Origin: Acanthaster planci
Taxonomy: Eukaryota > Echinodermata > Asteroidea > Valvatida > Acanthasteridae
DNA: 64,000 nucleotides
NCBI RefSeq assembly: GCF_001949145.1
Contig: NW_019091355.1
Location: 2,003,777 to 2,067,776, forward strand
Direction: 5' to 3'
Shown here piece after piece: positions 37,801 to 49,800 of this stretch; the stretch's first letter is position 1; every line of letters begins with the position of its first letter. The notes under the pieces are model-generated. The model saw only the letters and a program-made list of their open reading frames with translations, did no database searches and had not been told where the DNA came from. The position numbers were made by a program, and so were the translations under genes.

Positions 37801-40800
37801 TTAAACTTTTTCCATCTCGTACAATTCGGAGGCAGTGAAGATCCTCCGTCCAGCAAAGAAATTTCTTAAGTTCCTCAGCCTGTCCCCTCGTGACAGCTTG
37901 GCGCCGCTCAGGTTCTTCATCTTGGAGGCCTTTGGGTGCCAGACCATGGTCATGCCATTGGCCGTCAGCTGGAGCTGCATGCAGAGCAGAGACACACCCC
38001 AGAGGATGGAGGGGACGTTGAGCAGCCACATACCCCACAGCCAGCCGTGCTGGTGGACGATGGCCACCCCCACATCCCACAGGGCTTGGCCTGGGTACAG
38101 AAGGCGCAGGTACTGGACAGAGTAGACCAGGAAGAGAACTTGAGACAGCAGGGCCAGGAAGATGAGAAGGACGAAGTGCCGGTGGTTGTCTTTGGCGATG
38201 CAGCGGAGAAGGAAGAGGCAGTGATGATCCATATTCAGCATGCATTGTTCACAGAGCTTACAGTGCTTTGTGCGCTCTGGGATGACAATCTTAAAGAGGG
38301 ACAAAGGAAAAGACAACATACACGATACGTTACAAAAAAAAACTCGCCCAAAAAAGGATCGCATTTATTTAATTATAGACGAAATTTGAACAAAGTCAAA
38401 CCAATTTTTGAGATTTTTGCACAATGCAGGTGATTGAACTCCATTTTTTGAGTAAAGCATATCTGAATACAGCTTTACCTACGAGAAAAGAAGTATGCTG
38501 TAAATGTACGTTTTTAATGAGTTCAAGTGGGTTCATACTTTAGTTTTTCAGCACACAGAATTTTGAGATTGAAACGTTTCTCCACAAGGAATTTGGAAAT
38601 AATTGCTGAAAAGTTGAAGCAAGGCACAGTAGGCCCACTTGTCCTATACCTCACAAGGACCGCAGTATTCATCGTACTTGACCTCTCCCGATGCTACATG
38701 TCTGATGTTGAGAAACGGTTCATCGATGGAGGGACCAGCCTTAGAAAATGTACACTTGCCCGCGTCACGGACCAGCAGCACCACGTACAAGTACACGATG
38801 CACAAGAGCACTGGTAGGTCAATCAAGACGTGGATGAACGAGTTGACTGGCCATAGAAGTGGACAGATTGGTCAAGGGTACAATACACCAATGCATGAAT
38901 GCAAGGCCCACCAATACCAACACACGTACCCGGTACCCAAAGTCGTACCAAGTCATGTTTATACATGTAGTAGTATGTTCGGCTGGCTGTGTTGTAGCTC
39001 AAAACGATCCCCGTGGTCAAAATATTCATTCCTGGGCGAGACCTTTCGATTGTTTCTAGGTACCTGTATAAAATGACTGTCGAATGCAGATCTTCATTAA
39101 ATGTGTTCTGGGCCACATGCTAAGTACTAAAACGTAACCCTATCCCTCCCTGTCTGATTTCCCGATCTACCTCTTATCCTTGCGTCTGTGAATCCCTTTT
39201 AAAGCTTTTTCAGTGGAAGTATTTTTTCCAAAATGAAAATCTAACCTGCTTCTTTCGGGAAAAAATATCTTCTTGACAAACGTTTACAGTGCGGTGTCCT
39301 AGCAGGTGGTTAATGAGAAACATGACAACTTATGGTGTCAAGGATATCTGGGAGCACCTTCCAGCAGAAACAGAGTAGTGTGTGAAAGAGGCCGGCCACA
39401 AAGGCACCACAGTACACAGGATTGGACCACCTAAAATGGCGGGAAATCGAATGAAAGTATTAACGTTCTCACAATGATTCCATTGTGCTTATTTTGCGAT
39501 AGCCTGACAAACCTAAATATGAACGATGCGTTTGTTTCATAAATGCCGCCTTCGGCATTTCCTGGTGTCATAAACACCACAAATAATATAATTCTTTGTT
39601 GTTTTGATGACACTGAAGTCATTTCAATTTGTCAAAATTTAACGGACTCAACTGAAAAGGCACACATTACACCTCACGACCACAGCAATTATCAAAATTT
39701 GACAAAAACATGTACTTGCTGTACAGTCGTCAATGTCAATAAAAGAAAAGTCTGATTTACAAAACTGATAGTAATCCCTGCGATACAATGGTATACAGTC
39801 ACTGATTACAAAACTACATGTGCCATTGTATCATTTGTATCATCTGTATCATTTGTGGAATCCAACAAACCGAGGTTGTTGGGTGGTGAAGATAACTTCA
39901 TCAATAACGCAAGAGGTTGTGGGTTCAAGTTCCACTGGGCAGGTCTGTAAGGCTTTCCTCACAGGCTTTCGGACGCCATTACCAAAGCCACAATCCCCTA
40001 CCTGGATATGTGCCTCAGCCGGTGGCCCTGGTTACCAATGTAGAATGCCAGAAAACAGGTGGCTACTGTGATGAAGAGAGCCCCGAAGCGGGGTACTACC
40101 AAGTGGACTAAAAGAATGAGGGCAAAGAAATGGGCCGGCATGGTCAGCATGAAGTACCAGGTGAAGAGGGGGCCCTTGGGGGGCAAATGAGGAGTCTTGG
40201 AGTCCGCCCAGTAACTCAGCTCCTTGAACAAATATTGATGGCTGGCAAAAGAAGGGGACATCGAGACCACGTTAATCGGAAACTTTTGTTAACAGTAGTG
40301 AAATTTTCATCTCTCTAGCGCAAACTTTGAAATTTCAAACCATGAATCCGGGGAAAAGAAATTGGTATTTACCCGGCGGATCGCCCCTCTACGAGTATCT
40401 GCAGCGGTGTCTGGCCCTGGTTGTTGGTGACTCGTAGCAAGCCACAGTTGCCACGCTGCAGGAGGATCCAGCAGGCCTCGCTCAGCGCGTTGATGCACGC
40501 TATATGCAGCGGTGTGTTGCCGTTATTATCAGTCCATGTGAGCTCTGATCTCTATGGCAGAACATTTCCACAAGGAAAATTTAAAGTATCAGCCGACTGA
40601 TGAAACTGGGTCAGCCGTTTCAAAATTTCAGATTCTCATACTTTTAGTTGTATTTCGTTTTCTTAAAAAAGCAAAGAAAAATAAATGCAGAGCTACATGC
40701 ATTGGCAATAATTTGTTAAACTTACGTCGTTCTTCAGCAGGTATTTCATGGCATCTTGGAAGCCTTGTAGACAAACTAGGTGCAGGGGAGTTTGACCACT

Positions 40801-43800
40801 GAGACAATGAAAATACAACCCTATTCACCCACAGGCTTTTGCGTATACATTGGAATGACTCCCGGTAACACATTTCTTTTGAAACTATTGTTATAAATAA
40901 ATTGATTAAAGTTCATCTGTGCACGCATAATGTAACTGTTTTTGTCAAGCAAGGTGTTTTCACGCTTAAGCAAATTGGCCGTTGCTTTTAACCGCTCTTC
41001 TCATTCCCACAATGCATGGGTTTCAATTTACGATGTAAAAGAAATACGACTATTGTGACGTTACCAATCTATCACAGGCTAACTGAACAATTCAAACTCT
41101 TTTCAGGGCTCTGCTGATCTATTGCGACACGATACATGTACACATGGATTTGTCTCAAATGTAACCCTTGCCCTGTGCTGTTAGCCCTTCTGAAACACAT
41201 CCGATTTGTGGTGTGCACGAACGTTGCTCAGGAAAACGATCCTTTACTCGACGTCGTGGTAACTTACTTGCCATCTCTGTCATGAAATGCCATGCCATGC
41301 ACCTCGGACAAGTAGTGTAGGGTTAAGCTGTAACCAAGGAAAGAAACAGGCTGTGAAGCCGTCCAACATGAACGTCTCCAACTCAAAAGCAATCTCACAC
41401 TGCCAAATGGAGAGGGTTACAATCATATTTTCCAGGGAAACAGAGCTTATGAGGCAAATGCTGATGAGTAATCGAACGCAAAATATAATATGAGGCACTG
41501 AAATTGTACACTGAAGGGAGTGTGCGTCAAAATGCTTCGCAATAAATAGTAAGGATATAGTAATAGAAGTTCAAGTAGCTTCGCACTTCCTTTAAGGCAA
41601 GTTACAATGCTGCTAAATAAAATAATTTTTATTCCAACTGTGCTGCAAAGTTGGTAGCAGAAGTCTTGTCCACATGTATAGGGGCGTGTGATAAACCTAC
41701 TGTTCACACATGTGCATGCAACTGGAGTTGTGGGCATGTTTGTATGTGTTGTCTGGGCTACATGCATTTAGCATCCAAAACGGATACGGTGATGTTGTAC
41801 ATCAAACCACTTACACAGAGCCTCCTGCTGCAGCATGATGGAGACAGTTCCTCCCAGCAAAGTCTCTGTGCCACACATCACCTTTGACCTCAGCCTCCTC
41901 CAGCATGGCATGAATATTCACGAGGGCCCCTCGTTTACACGCGTAGTGGAGCGGTGTCTCTCCGTAGTCGTTGGGCTCGTTGACGCTGGCTCCATGGTCC
42001 AGCAGGAGGCGAGTGATTTTTGGATCACCACGGAGTCCCGCTTTGTGTAGAGGCGTCAGACCGTGCCAGCCTTGATAGCAAAGACATGGAGACTGAAAAT
42101 TATTTAAATAATTATATTTAAATAAGAACTATATGAAATGGTGTCTGTCTTTAACTTAAGACCAAAAAAATCTATGGTGTCAGCTTGTACCCTTGCTGTA
42201 TAGGGTACATCTACAACGTAGATACGGAACCGACATGTAAAGAGAAAACTTCATTAGTTCTCGTATTGTGGAAAACGGTCGATGTACCATCGATTTTCTC
42301 TAAGCGTTGCAAATTTCACACTGTATAAAGTAAGATCCTTTATTCCACAAGACTGGATTCTGAGAAGAAACCATGACAACGTATACGCCAAGTTATACAT
42401 GTACCGACGGGTAATAGTTGCAATACTGCCCCAAATGGCTGTGCCCTTTTTAATGTGTGAATTTAATTAAATTAATTAAATTCAAACGCGAGTAGAGTTT
42501 TGTCTCCCGAGTAGAAATTGCCACAGGAACTGGTTAATTAATTATTGATTGCAACAGTTACTACAGGATGAATCATTGACAGTAGAATAGTCATATAAAC
42601 ATCCAATTTTGTTTCTGGCAAGGCCGAAAGTAAAACTCGCAAAACATACACCACATGCTGTACATGAACATATATATTTTTAAAATTGTGTCCAAAAATG
42701 TGGGGTTTTTGTAATGAAAAGGAAAGATTCTTCAGAGCTGCTCTTAGCTAGCCATGCTTTTCGCACTGTGGATTTTCAGTCCGATTTGTGTGGGCACCGT
42801 GAGCCATTGCGTGCGCAACCACGATTTCACGCAAGAAGACGTTATCCACGACGCGGCTTACACGTACGTGGGTCTGAAAGTGCGATAAAAGGTCAAAGGT
42901 CAACCAGTACGCTTAAATGTTAGCTTGGCGCCACATTATACTCCTCAACAGAAAGTTGAAGCCCGTGACGTTCGGAAAGTTTAACCACGACGTTCACCTG
43001 TCCATTTTAGAACGGATCAGCAGGCTAAACTTAAAAGATACTAACCTAAGAGACTGTTTGAAGCACAGCACTGGAGTGCAGGACGAAACTCAATCGACCA
43101 AAGTTGGTTTCAATCCCCCCGATTATTTCCGAACGGCAATAAACAAAACTCACAAGTACCTAAACACGTACTGACGGGGTGCCATTGCCACGGTTTTCGT
43201 GTAGATTTTACCTCTAAACACATCGCAACATATATTTACTGCTCAGGGAATACGCCGACGGCCTACATGTAACGGCCCCAATATACTTCCACGGTATCGA
43301 AATCTATCAACCTACAATTCGCAATTATCAACTATTTCTGTCTCCAATCACTATATCGATTCAAGACACTTCTGATACTGCATGTTTCAGCGCTGAATTC
43401 TACAAACAGAAACCATGGTAATGGGAAAACGACAGGTAAAAGATTAGAACAGGTGTAAATCATTTACAGGAGAACGATCACGAATTGCTATTATGTGACT
43501 AACGAGCCAGTTCAGTATTCCAACTGCGCATGCCAACTATGAGGCTATTCGGGAACAGCTAGGCGCACGCGATAGTCTGCCCTTTCAGTGCAGTGTCTTA
43601 ACTTTTGAAATTCCGAACTGGCTGATCGGTGTGACATCCAAGAGAGTGACAAAGGATTCACTTGGCAACAACTACCTGTCACAGCAGTTCGTAGATTCAG
43701 TTGCTTCGAAATATAAGATAAAACACACAAGAACGTTGCCTTGCCAGTGTCCTACTTGTAGAACTCGATACCGCCTCTTTGAGTACGATAATGAACCACA

Positions 43801-46800
43801 GAGTACCGAAGAATGTCATTTTCGATGGTGTCTGAGAGCCGTACCAATATCGGGCACAATATGACCGTTGTTTGGGCATCAGTACTGTTTCTGTCTTTCA
43901 TGGCAAAAACCGGCCACTGTGACTGTCTCCATCCTGAGATCACTCCAACTTTTTACTCTGCAAGCAGCCATACTTTTCAAGGCCATGTATATCACATGAA
44001 AATGGCATCATCGGTGGTGATCTGTGGGCGAGATTGTTCCATTGCCCCCCAGTGTGCATCATTTAACTACTTTACCAGCAGCCGTATTTGTGAACTAAAC
44101 AATAAAACAAGACTACAAAGCCAGTGGGCCTTTGTCAAGATGGAAGGAAGCGTGTACTTTGATAAAAACTATGAAACTTCTTTCTTGCCAGCGCCCTCTG
44201 TCAGAAAGTACACGAGCTGCTTGAAATTACTGAGAGCTGGTTTCAAAGGCAGTGGCGTCTACACTATTCACCCTTCTGGTATAGTTGACGGCTCACAAGT
44301 TTACTGCGACATGGAGACTGATGAGGGAGGCTGGATCGTGTTCCAACGTCGCGAGGACGGCTCTGTCGACTTCTACCGTAATTGGACTGACTACCAAACA
44401 GGCTTTGGTAATTTGTCTGGCGAGTTCTGGCTTGGCAACGACATCTTACGAAACCTCACTGAGTCGGAACCGTGGCAGCTGAGAGCAGAACTCGGAGACT
44501 GGGAAGGCGGTGCAGCCTGGGCGCAGTATGGTAGGTTTCGCGTCTTTGGGCAGCAATACACACTTGATATTGGCGCATACAATACAAAAAGTACAGCAGG
44601 TGACTCCTTGACGGATCACAACACATATCCATTTACAACACAGGATCAGGATAACGATGTAAGCGCTATTTTTAACTGTGCACAGATTTACTGGGGTGCA
44701 TGGTGGTTCAAATCTTGCTTCAACTCCAACCTAAATGGCCAATACCACTGCCAACAGCCGGACGCTGGATTTTTCGGTTTACAATGGAAATCCTGGAAAA
44801 CCAATCAACGTTACTCCCTGAAGCACACTGAAATGAAAATACGAGAAAATCAGTAAATATTAGTTTACCGACTTTCAGATACACATGTATCAATATCATA
44901 CTCTGTTTTGACGCAGCTTGATGTCACAATTATTTCGAAAAATTTTCAGGGGAACTGGACAAACTAAACAAAAACGAACTAAGAGTTCACAACTTAAAAG
45001 ACTCCCTGCATGATGAAGAAAACCACTTTGGCATGTGTAACTGTGACAAGGCCAGACCTGGGGGGGACGAGGGCATGTTCCTAAAGATTAAAGGTAGAGT
45101 ACACCGTTGGTTTTTTGGTCGTCATTTCACAAGATTGGCTGATTACGGTGTATAATATTCACTGCGACTTACATTCCACTGACTTGTTTCACCTTTGGGT
45201 CAACTGCTTTGTAAAACATCGAGAAAACAGCGCCGCATTTTCAACGATCACATCGAAGATCTTGTATCTTGCTTAAAATCTATGAATTACAGGGCTTTCG
45301 AAGTAAGCGAACGCGACATTCGCGGGGTCAGGCTGGGAGACAGACATGACAGATTCTCTTTCCCTTAAAAAGGAGCAGTTTTCAACGGCCAGGGGTAATC
45401 AGTGAATTTACCTTGGAGTAATGCGCCCCTTCGACAATGTACCATTGCGGATTCATGAAAAAAATTCATCCAGAAACGCAGTCGACTCGTGTCTGTGACA
45501 CTAATTTCGAATCAGCCTATAATTATGATAATGCACGCGTGCGCACGCGATCATGCTTAATAACCACACTTTCACGTCGGTTTACACGTCAATGAAAGTC
45601 TAAAAACTTCATTATTAGTTGACTATCTGATAATTATTAGCAAAGACGAAAATATGTCTTGAGACACGGGAAGTTAACGCGTGGAAATCGTACTTTTTGT
45701 TGAAAATCCTTTCACCCGGCAACTAAACAGCCACCATATTTGGATCACACTATTATGTTCTAGGGGTGATTCTGAATTTGCAAAGTTTGGGCGTTGAGAA
45801 AGTGTTTTCCTTAAATAAAATGAAACTTCACACTGATCCAATTTATTTCGTACTTTACATCTTACACTCATGTTCCATAATTACATTGCGTTTGGTGAAT
45901 TTTTTTCGGTATATTTTAAACTGCTTTTGGTTTTACCAGTTCATTAATGGAGACTCCCACAACATCTGCAAACATTACACACAAGAAAATCGGCGCCTCT
46001 CAAAGAATGTGATTTGCGAAGTGAAATGAACTCTGACACGATGGTCGGCAAACTATCGTTTGCACGGCCATGTAAAGTGGCTATGTTTTCCAAGTACGTA
46101 GATGGTAGCTCGCGATGCTTTCATTGATGATACAGGTTACCAGGGAAACCAACGTGTGTATCGGCAACTAATGACTATCTTGAACTTTTGGTAATTTGCA
46201 ATGAAAACACCTGTAAGTCATAAATCATCATACGTGTACCTACGAAACAGCCTAATTAATGGCTCAATTACTTCAATCATTCCAAACCCATCCCCCGAAA
46301 AAAAATTTCCTGTGGAGGACGTTGCTGTTAAGAACGAAAAACGTTCAGAGGCACAGGGACTATAAAAAAAATGGCTTACAGTAAAACGATGCAATGCATT
46401 AATTGCTGAGCTACTTCAGAGCTGGACATAGTTGGTGTATCATCACACCACTGATAATAAACTGGGAAGATTCTCCGAATCAAAGCAGAAATCAAAAGAG
46501 CAACTTATGGCTTCACTGACTGACTAGCATTACAGCACAGCCACTAACAGCATTCGGGGTGTAACCTGGTAACGTATGTGCAGCAGAGGATTCTTGAAAG
46601 CAAGATAAAGAACAACTACTACATATACATGTATATCCATTATATGCGAGATGTTCGAGCAGTTAAGCACAAAAACTTCCACAAGTATCGACTAGTCTCT
46701 GCAGGCATGTATTACACATGTAAAGAACGCGCAGTCAGAACAATGAGCGAGCTCCTAGTGCATGTCACACTGTTTCTGGCTTTTATGGTGCATAACTGCC

Positions 46801-49800
46801 GCTGTGAATGTCCACTTCTATTCACTCCAAGATCTTTTCCTGTAGACAATCAAACAAATCAAACCTTTCAGGGTTTGGGGTATTACATGAAGACCGTGTC
46901 TTCTGTGGTGGACTGTGGGCGCGACTGCTCTATGGACCCTCAATGTGCATCATTCAACTACTATAACAGCAGCCGCCTTTGTGAACTAAAGAATACGACA
47001 AAAATCTACAGACTGTGCGCCTCTGTTGAGAGGCCGGAAAGTTTCCACCTCGATGACAGATGTAGGAATAGGTATGACACTTCTCTTTTGACGGCACCCT
47101 ACGTCAAGTACACAAGCTGCGAAGGGTTACTGAGAGCTGGATATCACTGCAATGGTATCTATACGATCTATCCTTCTGGCATGGCTCAGGGCTTGCAGGT
47201 TTATTGTGACATGGAGAATGACGGAGGAGGCTGGACCGTGTTCCAGCGACGTCAAGACGGCTCTGTTGACTTTAACCGTAACTGGGCAAAATACCAAATT
47301 GGCTTTGGTGATTTATGCGGTGAGTTCTGGTTGGGGAATGAAGCTCTACGCATCCTGACTGAATCTGGACAGTGGCAGATGAGGGTGAACCTCGGAGACT
47401 GGGAGGGTAGAACAGCTTGGGCAGAATACGGTAAGTTTAGTACCTCGGGCCAGAAATACACACTCCATGTTGGTTCATATAATATCTCGAGTACAGCAGG
47501 TGACTCGTTAAGCGAACACAATTCTAAATATTTTTCAACATGGGATATGGATAATGATATAGCTGATGGAAACTGTGCACTGATATTTAAAAGTGCTTGG
47601 TGGTTCAACACATGTTTCAGTTGCAACCTAAATGGTGAATACCTGTTCCACCAGCCAACATCTGAACTGCAGGGCATACAATGGAAATCTTGGAATCAAA
47701 GACCTAATTATTCTTTGAAACACAGTGAAATGAAAATAAGGGAATTTCGTCAGCGGCAGTAACAATTAACACGGTTAAGGACATCATGACGTTTACACTA
47801 TCAAAAATTCTTTGACAACTTTGATGCCCAATTTTAAGACTGTAACATCATTTGGAGGATGGCAATCTACACTTAAAGGAAATCTGGTAAATGATGAGCA
47901 AAAATTTATACATCATTTAAATATGAAGCCCACATTTCATAAGCAAGCAGATGCAATGAAAGCATCAAATGCAAGAAACTGTGCCCATGTAATCATTAAC
48001 TACGCAGATCTTGTGTAAGCCGTTCCCTGACAAAAATTATTTATCTTTCTTGTGTGTGGTCAAATACCAAGGTCTCCTATGTTTTCAAATTAAAGAGATC
48101 CGTCAAAGATAATGTTACTTTTGTGAAGAAATACAGGAGGGCAAATTCTATCCACTTTGTAAAAGCTGTTTACCAATGAAGGCGTATTTAGAATTTGTTT
48201 CGTTGATATGTAAACTCATAACGTGTTCATGGCGAGTGCAAATATCAGGATACACTTGCCTAGAAATACATGTAGCTTCAACACAGAAATAAAATGAAAA
48301 AAAAAGACTATGCAGACTTGTCTCCTGTGTTTCTAGTATGCAGCAATTCTATATCGCGCAGTACCCCCCTGAGCCATTTGAAATAAAATACATGTACATG
48401 TAACCCCATGATTCACAAAACTGTAGGATCATAAAGGTCATGTTGGATTTTTTTTCTCAAATAGCCAACGGCAGTTAGGTTTTATGTATACATGCCAGTG
48501 TACATAAACGCCTATATTCATGTTAACGTCTTCAGTTATTACAATGAATGTACATGGTTAACATGACCGAATTTACTCCATTTAGAATGTCATTAGTCTA
48601 CGTACATGTACATGTATATGCAATGAGTAGAACAAGACAATTCTAAGGGTATCTCCACGGCTTGACTGATGGCAGAGGCATTTACCACGGCCTTCGTCGT
48701 ATCTGAAGCCAAATTAAACTCTGCATGTACATACATGTACACGTATAATTTAACCATGCTACCAACATTAATTAGCAACTTATTAGCTACAAGCAAATGG
48801 TAATCTATCACAGAAAATTGTTCAGTTATTAAAACACACTCCATGTTGGCTCATACAGTGTCTTGGGAATTGCAGGTACTGTAACTTGTTGGGAGATCTC
48901 AATACATGTATCTATATTTACAGCACAGGATCAGGATACATGTCGTGATTATCACATGTACGATTACAGTGCACACATAATTACACAGTGCATGGTTCAA
49001 AGCATGCTTTACATGGAAATCATGGCAAAATTACAGCCCTTATTCCCCAAAGCACAGCGAGTTGGAACAAAAGGGCACCAACGAGATACAATGCCAATCA
49101 GATTACTGATGTGCTGAGTACTGAAAATTTACTTTATTTTTGGCAAACAATTGAAACACGCTTTGCTATTTGAGGATGCAATGTTTATTTGAAGTTTGAT
49201 ACCCACTATAGGTCACGTGACTTAGCAGGCGCACTAAGTCTATTTAAAGGTTTTTCAGAAGTGTTTTAAGCAAAATTGGGGACTATAAATATGTGGTACT
49301 TTGCCTGCAGGTAAGCTGTAAATTCTAAAGAGAATGTCAATCTTGCACAAGTACATAGGGCACAGAAATATTTCAACGATACTGTAGGCCCTACTGTCTT
49401 GGAAAAAAACATTCTTAAACGAAGAGATCGTACCGCGCAAGAAAACTAATCACGTAGACTCCATTCAAAGGTGTTAATGGGGAGTTTCAGTTTTATATAT
49501 TCAGTTATAAATGACTTTGTTTTCAATGAGTGTTTGCGTGTCCTAATGAGTTTAAATCTGTCTTTAAGATGAGATCTTGGCTCATCTGATAATATCCAGT
49601 AGGTCTCTTAAACTGGTGGTCAGCTCAAGTATCTGTATAGAAATCATTTTAAATTGTATTAATGTTTTTATTGTGATTACATGTATTCTATAGAGTGATA
49701 ATCAGTAATCAGCCCTGTGTAGTATTCAGCGGTTTATAGTGATTTTTCATCTGTGTATAGTCATCACTGTACATTGTGTATACTAATGATTGGTAATAAA

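Noticed and set aside
37772-38433. Long overlapping open frames on both strands across the last ankyrin-DHHC exon
   Set aside because: Only the minus frame carries the DHHC cysteine-rich domain and membrane helices; the others are shadows of its GC-rich codons.
39858-39950. A functional tRNA gene
   Set aside because: Only the T-arm/box-B half is recognisable; the acceptor stem and A-box do not fold into a cloverleaf.
46578-46742. N-terminal extension of FReD copy 3 by 55 codons
   Set aside because: It would bury the obvious signal peptide behind a basic Tyr-rich stretch; the paralogues have no such extension.
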